A DNA stretch of 64,000 nucleotides from contig NZ_QMEK01000004.1 of NCBI RefSeq assembly GCF_003390845.1, positions 1 through 64,000 of the forward strand. Direction: 5' to 3'. This document shows, in pieces, positions 9,772-18,609 of the stretch. The stretch's first letter is position 1, and each line of letters begins with the position of its first letter. The notes under the pieces are model-generated. The model was not told the DNA's origin and searched no databases. It worked only from the letters and a program-made list of their open reading frames with translations. The position numbers and the translations under genes are program-made. The stretch is from Tropicimonas sp. IMCC34043 (GTDB lineage Bacteria; Pseudomonadota; Alphaproteobacteria; Rhodobacterales; Rhodobacteraceae).

Positions 9772-9953
9772 GGCGGCTCCTTGCGGGGGGACGTTACCGT
9801 GATCGGTGAGTTCAGGCCTGGCAACGCTAGCATCCGGTCGGTGCCGCGAACAAGCCGTCACAGCCATGCCAGCCCCCGGCGGGCCCGAAATCCACAAAGC
9901 GCCCGCAGGCCGTGACCGCGGGCAGAAGGCCGGAGTCTCCGGGTGCGGCCGCC

Positions 9954-10973
9954 TCACTCCATAGACGGGAAGATCGTTGCCCAGTCGTTCTTCATGCTGA
10001 TGATGTTCCAGCCCTGTTTCCCGGCGTCGTCCATCAGGTCCTGCGGGAAAGTGCCGAATTTTGTGTCAGGCTCGCCATTGGCCGGGCCATAGGCATATTC
10101 GCGGTCGGCATCGTCGTGAAACACCAGCATCATCAGCCGCGCGCCGTCGCCGTCTTGGGTCCATTCCAGCATCTGACGGTCGCCGGCCGAGTTGCCGAAG
10201 GCCGCAATCGGACGCCGGCCGATGTGCGAGTTGATCCCGACCGGCTTGCCGTCCTTGTCATCGATAAAGTCGACTTCGGCCAGACGCATCAGCACCGGCT
10301 TGCCATCGACCATCTTGAACTCGGTCTTGATCGAGGATCCGACGACCTGCTCGGGCGGGATGCCATAGACCTGTTCCGTCCAGGGCCGCATGAATTCGAT
10401 CCCGCCGCCCGAGACGATGAACGTCTTGAAATCGTTGTCCTGCAGATACCCCAGCAGTTCCAGCATCGGCTGATAGACCAGATCGGTATAGGGGCGGTCG
10501 AATTTCGGATGCTTCGCCGTCGCCATCCAGTCGCGAACGATCGTCTCGAAATCCGCGGTACTCATGCCCGCATGCGTGGCGGCGACGATCTGCATCAATC
10601 CGTGCTCGCCCGACGCGGCCAGCGCCTTGATGTCGCCCTCCAGCACTGCCTGGAATGGCTGGGTCGTCTGCCATTCCGGGTGGTCGGGGGCCAGCGCCTT
10701 CACCCGGTCGAGCGCAAAGGCGAGCTGGGTATACATCGGGTGTTCTGTCCACAGCGTACCGTCGTTGTCGAAAGTGGCGATGCGCGCCGCCGGGGGCACA
10801 TAGTCGGCGCCCGACGCGTCCGTTACGGTCTGCACGAAGCTGACGATTGCCGCCTTGGCATCGCCATCGTTCCAGGACGGCAGCGGATCGTCCTGTGCGA
10901 GCGACGGGAAGGCAAATGCGAGAACCGACAGGGCGGGGATCGCACCGCGTGCGACAAGCAACGACAAGTTCAT
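9954..10973 (-). CDS. Exported HAD-superfamily phosphatase
   Basis: The 339-residue protein has a signal peptide (about 1-26, cleavage after SLA) and HAD motifs: FDNDGTLW (nucleophile Asp and acid/base Asp), FIVSGGG as motif II, and AFGNSAGDRQM as the Mg-binding motif. It resembles periplasmic phosphoserine-phosphatase-like or nonspecific acid phosphatases; the substrate is unknown. It lies 95 bases downstream of the arylsulfatase on the same strand and is probably co-transcribed, suggesting joint scavenging of sulfate and phosphate from organic esters. The ATG at 10973 is chosen because it starts the signal peptide. Confidence 0.8.
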   Translation of the reverse strand: MNLSLLVARGAIPALSVLAFAFPSLAQDDPLPSWNDGDAKAAIVSFVQTVTDASGADYVPPAARIATFDNDGTLWTEHPMYTQLAFALDRVKALAPDHPEWQTTQPFQAVLEGDIKALAASGEHGLMQIVAATHAGMSTADFETIVRDWMATAKHPKFDRPYTDLVYQPMLELLGYLQDNDFKTFIVSGGGIEFMRPWTEQVYGIPPEQVVGSSIKTEFKMVDGKPVLMRLAEVDFIDDKDGKPVGINSHIGRRPIAAFGNSAGDRQMLEWTQDGDGARLMMLVFHDDADREYAYGPANGEPDTKFGTFPQDLMDDAGKQGWNIISMKNDWATIFPSME

Positions 10974-11068
10974 TCGATTATCCTCTCTGGCGGAGATTTC
11001 ACCTGACACTGGGCGCCTGTGAAAGGCCGGGCCCGTTTCGGGGCCCGGCCAGGTCTGGCGTGTCGGGG

Positions 11069-12769
11069 TCAGTTGCCCGTGGGCATGCCGATGTTGACGC
11101 CATCCTTGGCAAGCGCGTCTTTCGCCCACTGGAACCGCTGATAGTTCGTGATGGTGATCGGGCCCGAATAGCTTTCGCTCTGAAGCTTGCGCGGCGGATA
11201 CTGGACATAGGTCTTCATGAGGTTGGTGATCGAGTCGTTGGCCTGCACCATCGCCCAGGTCGTCTCGGTCCAGTTGGTCATGAAGATGTCATAGCGCTCC
11301 TGCGGATCTTGCAGCAGGTCGAACACCTGCGGAACCGTCGCGACATAGCTTTCCGGCCCCTTCCAGCCGCGGTTGGTGTCGACCGCCAGACCGCCGGTCT
11401 GGGCGCCGTCGTCGCCGCGCAGGTTGAAGACATACTTGAACTGGCCGACACGGGCCGCGCCGGGGCTCAACTCGTTCTCGGTGAAGTAGAACCAGCTCTT
11501 GCGATCCGACGGGCCGGCGCCGGTCCAGACCGGGGTCATGTCATAGCTGTCGAAGATGATCGGCTGGCCGTCGCGGTCGTTCTCGGGCAGCTTCTCGCCC
11601 GCAATCGAGGCGAAGGTTGCCATCAGGTCGAGCCCGCCGAGGATATCGTCGCTCTTCGAGCCCGGCGCCACATGTCCGGGCCAGCGCACCATGGTCGGCA
11701 CCCGGTTGCCGCCTTCGCGAACCGTGCCCTTGGTGCCGCGGAACGGGGTATAGCCGGCATCGGGGTAGACATCCTGCCAGGCGCCGTTGTCGACGGTGTA
11801 GAAGACCACGGTATTGTCTGCCAACCCGAGTTCACCGAGCTTGGCCAGCACATTGCCGACCCTTGTGTCGAGTTCGACTACGGAATCGGCATATTTGGTT
11901 TTCGAGATCGACTTGCCCTCGAATTCCGGTGCCGGCATGTTCGGCTGGTGGTTCTTCATGAAGTTGACGTTGATGAAGAACGGCGTGTCCGGGGCTTTGG
12001 CGGCGTCTTCAAGGAATTCGACCGCGGCCTTTTCGACGTAGGCGTCGAGGAAGGGGATGCCCACGACGCCCTTGTCCGGGGTGTCGACATATTCGCCGTT
12101 GACCATGAAATCCTGCTTGACCGGCTCGCCGGCATTGCCCGACAGCGCGCCCTTGGTCGCCTTGACGAAGACCTCGCGCAGGTCGTCCGACATCTCCGGA
12201 AACCACTTCGGGTCGGCATAGGTATAGGCGTTGAGGTGATAGAGAAAGGCGTACTTCATCACGTCATAGCCCTGGGCATTCGGCAGCGCATAGTCGCTTT
12301 CGCCCAGATGCCACTTGCCGGTGAAGTAGGTCTTGTAGCCGGCTTCCTTCAGCACCGACCCGAGCGTCCATTCCGCGGCCGGCAAGCCGCCGCCCTGGCC
12401 CTGGAACGCGACGGTCGTCATGCCCGAGCGGTTCGGGATGCGCCCGGTCTGGATCGCCGCGCGGCCCGGCGTGCAGCTTGGCTGACCATAGAAATTGGTA
12501 AAGATCATTCCGTCTTCGGCCAGCTTGTCAAAGTTCGGCGTCGGCATCCCGCGCGCGGCACCACCGAGATAGGGGCCAAGATCCCCCCAGCCGGTGTCGT
12601 CCGAGACGATCAGCAGAATGTTCGGTTTGGCCTCTGCTGTGGCCTCGGTCTGCGCCGAGGCAGAAAAGGCAAAAGACCCGCCGATGCCGGTGGCGACCAC
12701 AAGGACGGCGGTCAGCGACAGTCGCCAGCCTCCGCTCAAATCCCGGCTGTTCGGCCATGAATTCGTCAT
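11069..12769 (-). CDS. Exported arylsulfatase (formylglycine type)
   Basis: The 566-residue sulfatase has an N-terminal signal/anchor (about 1-40, FSASAQ). The metal-binding start is NILLIVSDDTGWGDLGPY, and the catalytic cysteine motif SCTPGRAAIQTGR fits the C-x-P-x-R core modified to formylglycine. Further down are KWHLGE and the second metal site FYTVDNGAWQD. It hydrolyses sulfate esters in the periplasm or outside the cell; the true substrate cannot be read from sequence. The fourth motif position is Gly rather than the common Ser. No formylglycine-generating enzyme or choline-sulfate genes are in the window. The start is supported by GGGAG about 10 bases upstream. Confidence 0.88.
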   Translation of the reverse strand: MTNSWPNSRDLSGGWRLSLTAVLVVATGIGGSFAFSASAQTEATAEAKPNILLIVSDDTGWGDLGPYLGGAARGMPTPNFDKLAEDGMIFTNFYGQPSCTPGRAAIQTGRIPNRSGMTTVAFQGQGGGLPAAEWTLGSVLKEAGYKTYFTGKWHLGESDYALPNAQGYDVMKYAFLYHLNAYTYADPKWFPEMSDDLREVFVKATKGALSGNAGEPVKQDFMVNGEYVDTPDKGVVGIPFLDAYVEKAAVEFLEDAAKAPDTPFFINVNFMKNHQPNMPAPEFEGKSISKTKYADSVVELDTRVGNVLAKLGELGLADNTVVFYTVDNGAWQDVYPDAGYTPFRGTKGTVREGGNRVPTMVRWPGHVAPGSKSDDILGGLDLMATFASIAGEKLPENDRDGQPIIFDSYDMTPVWTGAGPSDRKSWFYFTENELSPGAARVGQFKYVFNLRGDDGAQTGGLAVDTNRGWKGPESYVATVPQVFDLLQDPQERYDIFMTNWTETTWAMVQANDSITNLMKTYVQYPPRKLQSESYSGPITITNYQRFQWAKDALAKDGVNIGMPTGN

Positions 12770-13227
12770 ATGTATTTCTCCCAGTTCGCTATTCGTTTCC
12801 CGACCGGGCGATGAAAAGATCGCCGTCTGACCGCGCCGTCCCTAATTGCGCGGCGGGTGCAGGGATATTGCAACCCACTGCTCAATGGTACCGCAAATCC
12901 CCAATCGGCTCACCAGAAAAGTTCCCGAAAAACGCCTGGTCGTCCTGCGGCCAACGGTCCGCGTCCGTGCCGTTGCCTCAATCCGGGCAGGCGAAGCCCT
13001 TGATTCGCGGCGCTCTGGCCGGACCCTGCGCGAATACGGGCAGAGCCTCGGGAAATATGCGGCGAGAATGTGCAAATCGCTGCTGTATCCTTGAAGGAAC
13101 TGGACGGCCCCGAAAATCTGCGCTGAGGTACGAGACATGGATTGATCGATCCCGCTATGGCAGGGTCGGTTGGCAGTCGCCCCTGACAGCAGGGTACGGC
13201 GCAGGGTCGGCAGGGGGTGCGTTTGAC
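12770..13227. promoter_or_regulatory. Divergent promoter region, sulfatase / ABC importer
   Basis: This 458-base gap between two divergent transcripts must contain both promoters. No coding sequence is convincing in it. An imperfect inverted repeat, GGGTGCA-N6-TTGCAACCC, occurs at about 12856-12877 and may be an operator nearer the sulfatase side. I found no clear sigma-54, FNR or NtrC site. Confidence 0.45.
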
Positions 13228-14016
13228 GTGACGACAAACGGAAACGGCAATGCGGCAGTTGCCCTCGAGGTCAACGAAATCCACAAGACCTTCGGTACGC
13301 ATGAGGTCCTCAAGGGGATCTCGCTGACCGCGCATGACCACGATGTGGTCGCGATCCTTGGCTCGTCCGGTTCGGGCAAGTCGACGTTCCTGCGCTGCAT
13401 CAACCTGCTCGAGACCCCGACCAGCGGCGAGGTCCGCGTGAAGGGCGAACAGATCAGGATGACGATCCGGCGCGGCGAGCCGGCTCCGGCCGACATGAAG
13501 CAGGTCGACCGCATCCGCTCGAAGCTCGCCATGGTGTTCCAGCAGTTCAACCTCTGGCAGCACATGACGATCCTCGACAATGTGGTTGCGGGTCAGGTCC
13601 ACGTGCTCGGCCGCGACAAGCACGAGGCCACCGCCAAGGCCGAGGAAATGCTCAAGAAGGTCGGCGTCTCGGACAAGGTCGGCCACTATCCCAGCCAGCT
13701 CTCCGGCGGTCAGCAGCAGCGCGTCGCGATCGCCCGTGCGCTGGCCATGGATCCGGAGGTCATGCTGTTCGACGAACCAACCTCGGCGCTCGACCCGGAA
13801 CTGGTGAATGAAGTGCTCAAGGTGATGCGCGGGCTGGCCGAAGAAGGACGGACCATGCTGGTCGTCACCCACGAGATGGGGTTTGCCCGCGAGGCCGCCA
13901 ACCGGCTGATGTTCCTGCATCAGGGGCTGGTCGAGGACGAGGGCGACCCCCGAGAGGTGATGAAGAACCCCAATTCGGAACGCTTCCGGCAATTCCTGAC
14001 CGGAAGCCTGAAATAA
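13228..14016 (+). CDS. Polar amino-acid ABC importer, ATP-binding protein
   Basis: The 262-residue HisP/ArtP/AotP-type ATPase has Walker A GSSGSGKST, a Q-loop in VFQQFNLW, signature LSGGQQQRVAIARAL, Walker [13 protein letters not shown] and switch His in VVTHEM. Translation probably starts at GTG 13228; the frame is open upstream but carries no family sequence. It is the first of four genes (ATPase, binding protein, two permeases) that together make a complete importer. The family takes up basic amino acids (His, Arg, Orn, Lys) or glutamine; the neighbouring cyanophycin genes favour arginine/ornithine. Confidence 0.92.
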   Translation: MTTNGNGNAAVALEVNEIHKTFGTHEVLKGISLTAHDHDVVAILGSSGSGKSTFLRCINLLETPTSGEVRVKGEQIRMTIRRGEPAPADMKQVDRIRSKLAMVFQQFNLWQHMTILDNVVAGQVHVLGRDKHEATAKAEEMLKKVGVSDKVGHYPSQLSGGQQQRVAIARALAMDPEVMLFDEPTSALDPELVNEVLKVMRGLAEEGRTMLVVTHEMGFAREAANRLMFLHQGLVEDEGDPREVMKNPNSERFRQFLTGSLK

Positions 14017-14128
14017 CACAACGCCGGCGCCGACAGGCACCGCGACCAGACAGGCCGGGCGCCCGTGGCGCCAGGATCAGACCAGCCGGCGCTGAGGCGT
14101 CGAAACCAAAACCAAACGGGGAGCCGTC

Positions 14129-14896
14129 ATGAAGCTGAAGATTGCCACGCTATTCGGAGCCGCCCTTGTGGCACTGGCCCTGCCCGCGATGGCGCAGGAC
14201 AAGATCAGGATCGGAACCGAGGCAGCCTATCCGCCGTTCGCCTTTGTCCTGCCGTCGGGCGAGTTGTCCGGGTTCGACGTCGATATCGCGGTCGCGCTTT
14301 GCGAACAGATGCAGGCCGATTGCGAGATCATCAACCAGTCTTTCGACGGTCTGATCCCGGCGCTGAACGTCAAGAAGATCGACGCCATCATCGCCTCGAT
14401 GTTCATTACCGAGGACCGGCTGAAGGCAATCGACTTTGCCGGCCCCTATTATGTCACCCCGGCGCTGTTCATCGGCCCCAAGGGATCCGAGCTCGACCTG
14501 AGCGAGGCGGGGCTGAAGCGCAAGACCATCGGCCTGCAGCGCGGCACGACCATGGCCGACTATGTCTCGGCCAAGTTCCCGAAAGCCCGCGTCCAGTATT
14601 ATGACACGATCGAGGCTGCGAACCTCGATCTGGTCAGCGGCCGCGTCGATCTGGTGTTCGCCGACTCGGTGGTGATCGAGGAGTTCCTCGCCTCGGCCGA
14701 TGGCGCCAATTTTGAACAGGTGGGCGAACCCGTCTTCGATCCGCTTCTGGGCGAGGGCGCGGGCATCGGCCTGCGCAAGGGCGACGACGCGTTGAAGCAG
14801 AAGTTCAACGATGCACTGGCGGCGCTGATTGCCTCTGGGAAATACAAGGAAATCAACGACAAGTACATGGCCACCAGCATCATGCCGCCGCAGTAG
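14129..14896 (+). CDS. Periplasmic amino-acid binding protein (LAO/HisJ type)
   Basis: This 255-residue solute-binding protein has a signal peptide ending ALPAMA, then IRIGTEAAYPPFAFV and GFDVDIAVALCEQM. KIDAIIASMFITEDR follows, a block matching the lysine-arginine-ornithine/histidine-binding family. The two cysteines (in ALCEQM and the following ADCEI) are placed like the disulfide of LAO/HisJ. It should capture a basic amino acid, or conceivably beta-Asp-Arg dipeptide, and deliver it to the permeases. A GGGGAG site precedes the ATG. Confidence 0.9.
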   Translation: MKLKIATLFGAALVALALPAMAQDKIRIGTEAAYPPFAFVLPSGELSGFDVDIAVALCEQMQADCEIINQSFDGLIPALNVKKIDAIIASMFITEDRLKAIDFAGPYYVTPALFIGPKGSELDLSEAGLKRKTIGLQRGTTMADYVSAKFPKARVQYYDTIEAANLDLVSGRVDLVFADSVVIEEFLASADGANFEQVGEPVFDPLLGEGAGIGLRKGDDALKQKFNDALAALIASGKYKEINDKYMATSIMPPQ

Positions 14897-14969
14897 GCCA
14901 CCGCAGTAAGCCAGCCACGGCGGGCCGCCCCGGCGGCCCGCCCCGGCCCTTGGGACAAAGACCGCACGA

Positions 14970-15650
14970 ATGGCACATGTGACCGAATACCTGCCGCTCC
15001 TTCTTGCGGGGCTGCGCACGACGCTACTGCTCGCGATCTCGACCATGGTGGTGGGGCTCATACTCGGCATGCTGCTTGCATTGGCGAAGCTGTCGAAAAG
15101 CCCCTGGCTGTCGCGGCCGGCCTATGCCTTTACCAATTTCATGCGCGGCATCCCCGAATTCCTGGTGCTGCTGCTGATCTACTTCGGTGGAACGCAGGTT
15201 CTGAACGGGATGCTTCCGGAAGGCGGGTTCGAGGTATCGCCCTTCGGGGCCGGTCTGGCAGCCTTGTCGGTAATCTTCGGCGCCTATGCCTCCGAGACGT
15301 TCCGCGCCGCCTTTCAGTCCGTGCCCAAGGGCCAGATCGAAGCCGGCCGCGCCTATGGCTTCTCGACCTGGAAGACCTTCCGCTACATTCAGATCCCGCA
15401 GATCTGGCGGGTCGCGATCCCCGGCCTTGGCAATCTGTGGCAGGGGTCGGTCAAGGACACGGCGCTGGTGTCGATCGTCGGGCTCGACGATCTGATGCGC
15501 AAGGCGCAGCAGGCGTCCCAGACCACCCGCGAACCCTTTACCTTCTTTTTCGTCGCCTCGCTGATGTTCCTTGCGATTACCCTCGTCTCGATGTGGATCA
15601 TCGCCCGGCTGGAAAGACGCGCCAGCCGCGGCTTTGCAGGGGCGCGCTGA
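14970..15650 (+). CDS. Amino-acid ABC importer permease (HisQ-like)
   Basis: The 226-residue permease has about five membrane helices. The NFMRGIPEFLVLLLIYFG stretch and the EAGRAYGFSTWKTFRYIQIPQ coupling region (EAA loop) fit the HisQ/AotQ half of polar amino-acid importers. It ends 1 base before the second permease, so the two are translationally coupled and should form the heterodimeric membrane channel. Confidence 0.92.
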   Translation: MAHVTEYLPLLLAGLRTTLLLAISTMVVGLILGMLLALAKLSKSPWLSRPAYAFTNFMRGIPEFLVLLLIYFGGTQVLNGMLPEGGFEVSPFGAGLAALSVIFGAYASETFRAAFQSVPKGQIEAGRAYGFSTWKTFRYIQIPQIWRVAIPGLGNLWQGSVKDTALVSIVGLDDLMRKAQQASQTTREPFTFFFVASLMFLAITLVSMWIIARLERRASRGFAGAR

Positions 15651-15651
15651 G

Positions 15652-16347
15652 ATGCAGATCCTTGTCGACATCCTCTCGCGCTATGGCTGGGACTTCGTCT
15701 CGGGCACATGGCTGACGATCCAGCTGGTCACGATCTCGGCCATTCTGGGGGTTCTGCTGGCGATTCCGGTTGCGCTGGGCCGGCTGTCGCCGAACCCGTT
15801 CGTCTCGGGCATTGCCGCGGCCTATTCGCTGTTCTTTCGCGGCACGCCGCTGCTGGTGCAGATCTTCCTGATCTATTTCGGCCTCGGCCAGTTCGATTTC
15901 GTCCGCGATTCCATCCTGTGGCCGATCCTGCGCGAGGCCTATGTCTGCGCGCTGATCGCCTTTGTCCTGAACACCGCCGCCTATTCGGGCGAAATCGTGC
16001 GAAGCGGCATCCTTGCCGTACCCCGCGGCGAGATCGAAGCGGCGCACGCCTGCGGGATGTCGGCTGTCACGACATACCGGATGGTGATCCTGCCGCGCGC
16101 TTTCTCGATCTGTCTGCCGGCCTATTCCAACGAGGTGATCATCCTGCTGAAGGGCACCTCGCTTGCCTCGACCATCACGCTGATGGAGCTGATGGGGGTC
16201 TCGCGGCTGGCCGCCTCGGCCACCTACGAGCCGATCCAGGTCTTCGCCATCGCGGGCGTGATCTATTACCTGCTGACGCTGGTCATTACCCGGATCTTCC
16301 GGCTGCTGGAAAACCGCTACAACCGCTATATCCTTCACGCCCGCTAG
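15652..16347 (+). CDS. Amino-acid ABC importer permease (HisM-like)
   Basis: The 231-residue partner permease has membrane helices flanking FFRGTPLLVQIFLIYFG and an EAA loop (EAAHACGMSAVTTYRMVILP) of the HisM/AotM type. It starts at ATG 15652, straight after the stop of the first permease. It is the last gene of the importer operon and converges on the cyanophycinase gene 58 bases away. Confidence 0.92.
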   Translation: MQILVDILSRYGWDFVSGTWLTIQLVTISAILGVLLAIPVALGRLSPNPFVSGIAAAYSLFFRGTPLLVQIFLIYFGLGQFDFVRDSILWPILREAYVCALIAFVLNTAAYSGEIVRSGILAVPRGEIEAAHACGMSAVTTYRMVILPRAFSICLPAYSNEVIILLKGTSLASTITLMELMGVSRLAASATYEPIQVFAIAGVIYYLLTLVITRIFRLLENRYNRYILHAR

Positions 16348-16405
16348 GGCAGGTTCGTCGCGCCGAACGGGGCCGCCCCGCCCGGCGCGGCCGGAAGCCG
16401 GTTGT

Positions 16406-18595
16406 TCAATCGTCGTCGTCGCGCGGGCATTCGAGGTCGAGCCAGGCCGTGCCGCCCTCGGCGTCGCCCGGCCGCACAGCGACCCCGGGAATGCCCGAGT
16501 TCTGGCCGCCGACCGCCGCGCCTGCCTCTGTTGCAAGCCCCGAGACCAGGCGCGCCAGCAAGCCGGTGATGACATCGGTCACCGGGGATGCACGGTTCAC
16601 GACGCCGGTTCGCAGATCTACGCTGTCGCCGGGGCCCAGCACCGTCAGCCGGACGCCATTGGCGACAAAGCTGTCGCTTTGCAGGATCAGCTGCATCGGG
16701 TCGATCTCGACCAGGATGAATCCGTTGCGGCCGACGGCTTGCAGGTGCATTCCGGCGCTGGTGGCGATGACGGCGCTGTCCTCGAAAACGCCGATGCCGA
16801 AACGCTCGCTCTCCTCGGCACATGCGACGACCAGACGGCCCAGTCGCTTGCTGCCGATCAGGTTCTGATCGACGATCCCGCCGGCGAACAGACCGACCCC
16901 TTCCTGGATTGCCAGCCCCTGATGCCCGACGTCCGAGGACACGCCATAGCGCAGCGCCTCATAGGTCGATCCACCCGCGATCATCACGCCCGACAGCGCC
17001 GAGGCGGCGCCGCTCGCGGCGATCAGCGGCACGCCCTTGGCATGCGCCCGCGCGATGGCGCGCAGCAGCGCGCTTTCCTCGCCCCGGTGCAGCAGGGTCT
17101 CGACCAGCCGGGTCTGGTTGCCGCCGCACATCAGGATGCCCGACATCGTGTCGATGCTTTCCAGCATTTCGGTGTCGTGGGCGGTGAATTCCACCGTGTC
17201 GATGCTGACCCCCAGATCGACCCCACGGATGCCATATCGCGCCAGCAGCTCGACATGCTCGCGTGCGACTGCGCGCGGCTCGGACGAGGCGGCGGCCAGC
17301 ACCGCGACCGGCCCCTCACCGAGAAGCCCGAAGGTCTGGTCCAGCATTTCCTTCGCGGAATTGAGCGGTGAGGAGCCGAGGAAGACGATCCGCGCCTCGG
17401 CCTTGGGATCCATGCCATAGGTGCGGGCGGGCCGGCCCATCCGGTCGGCGATCCGCGTGGCGCTCAGCACCTCGCTGTTGATCGTGGCGCGGAAATTCAG
17501 CGCCGTCATCCTCAGCCCCGCCTCGGGGGTCGCGATCAGGCAGCGGGTCTCGCCCGAGATCCGTTCCAGCAGCACCGAGACGTTGATACCCGACCGGGCA
17601 TCGAAGGCCTCGACCCGGTCCTCGCCATAGACCCGCGGATCCCCCAGCACCAGCCGCGCCATCAGGTCATAGAGCGTGTAGGCGCCGAAGGCATTGCGCC
17701 GCGACCGGACCCTGGCCCGATAGGCGACGTCGCGCATCAGCACCCGGCGCTTGCCCTCGCCCGGAAACACGCTGCATCGGCGCAGGTCGATGGTATCGCC
17801 GTCGTCGAGATAACTGAGGCCGAAATCCTGGAAGGTGCGGCCGCGGCGGTCGGTCCTGGAATGTTTCAGGTCGATCATCATCACGCCGTATTCGCCGACG
17901 ACCTTGCCGGCCGCGCCTTCGACGATCAGGGCGGTGTTCTCGTCGATGCCGAATCCCAGCGGCTGCCCGGCGGCGGTCATTGCCACGACCATCCGGCCAA
18001 GGCGTCCACGCTTGATGAAATGCTGGTCGACCATGCCGAAGGGAAAGAACCCGAGGCCGTCGCCCACCAGCAGGCCCGGCTGGTCCGGGTCCTTGGTGAC
18101 GCCATGGATCACCGCCTCGAGCGATGTGCCCCCGAGCAGCATCGGTTGCGACATCATCGCCGCACCCGCGCTTGACCCGGCCACCAGCCCGCCGTGCTTC
18201 TGGGCCTTGCGGATCGCATTCAGCGCCGGGCTTGGGACACCTCCAGGGGCCAGCGCCTGCAGGATCTTGGCCTGATCGCCGCCAGTGAAATAGCAGCTGC
18301 CAAAACGCCCGATCTGGTCGATCAGCGCCGGGTCTGACGACCGCGCAGCCGCATTCTTGCCGTGAAGCGGCGCGATCTCGACCTCGAATCCGTGCGCGCG
18401 AAAGACCTCTGCGCTTTCGTCGCCGACCTCTTCGGGGACCGAAGACGCGGTTGGAAAGATCAGGATGCGGCCGCCCGACAGCCGGTGCATTTCGGAGTAG
18501 ATGGCAGTATTGTCATCCTCCAGCCGCCCACCGATCACCGCAAGCTTTCTGCCCCCCTCAGCCTTGTGAGCTGCCCGGGACGGAACTCTAACCAT
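16406..18595 (-). CDS. cphB: Tandem cyanophycinase; C-terminal half lacks Ser and His
   Basis: The 729 residues contain two cyanophycinase-like (peptidase S51) units, about 15-300 and about 400-690. The first keeps the expected triad: Ser142 in GSSAGAA, His192 in VDQHF and Glu219 in GIDENTAL. Aligning the second by eye (LVAGSSAG against LIAASGAA, VDQHF against VDQNL) puts Gly529 at the nucleophile and Asn578 at the histidine; its Glu is kept in GVFEDSAV. The first half should cut cyanophycin to beta-Asp-Arg dipeptides; the second is probably non-catalytic, perhaps for polymer binding or a built-in dimer interface. Ordinary CphB is roughly half this size. It lies 14 bases downstream of cphA, as an operon. 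The C-terminus ends in an acidic tail. Confidence 0.88.
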   Translation of the reverse strand: MVRVPSRAAHKAEGGRKLAVIGGRLEDDNTAIYSEMHRLSGGRILIFPTASSVPEEVGDESAEVFRAHGFEVEIAPLHGKNAAARSSDPALIDQIGRFGSCYFTGGDQAKILQALAPGGVPSPALNAIRKAQKHGGLVAGSSAGAAMMSQPMLLGGTSLEAVIHGVTKDPDQPGLLVGDGLGFFPFGMVDQHFIKRGRLGRMVVAMTAAGQPLGFGIDENTALIVEGAAGKVVGEYGVMMIDLKHSRTDRRGRTFQDFGLSYLDDGDTIDLRRCSVFPGEGKRRVLMRDVAYRARVRSRRNAFGAYTLYDLMARLVLGDPRVYGEDRVEAFDARSGINVSVLLERISGETRCLIATPEAGLRMTALNFRATINSEVLSATRIADRMGRPARTYGMDPKAEARIVFLGSSPLNSAKEMLDQTFGLLGEGPVAVLAAASSEPRAVAREHVELLARYGIRGVDLGVSIDTVEFTAHDTEMLESIDTMSGILMCGGNQTRLVETLLHRGEESALLRAIARAHAKGVPLIAASGAASALSGVMIAGGSTYEALRYGVSSDVGHQGLAIQEGVGLFAGGIVDQNLIGSKRLGRLVVACAEESERFGIGVFEDSAVIATSAGMHLQAVGRNGFILVEIDPMQLILQSDSFVANGVRLTVLGPGDSVDLRTGVVNRASPVTDVITGLLARLVSGLATEAGAAVGGQNSGIPGVAVRPGDAEGGTAWLDLECPRDDDD

Positions 18596-18609
18596 TTCTC
18601 ACTATCCGA

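Noticed and set aside
13157-13173. Sigma-54-like TGGCA...TTGG upstream of the ABC importer
   Set aside because: The spacing between the GG and GC elements is off by one and the -12 element reads TTGGC, so it does not meet the sigma-54 consensus.
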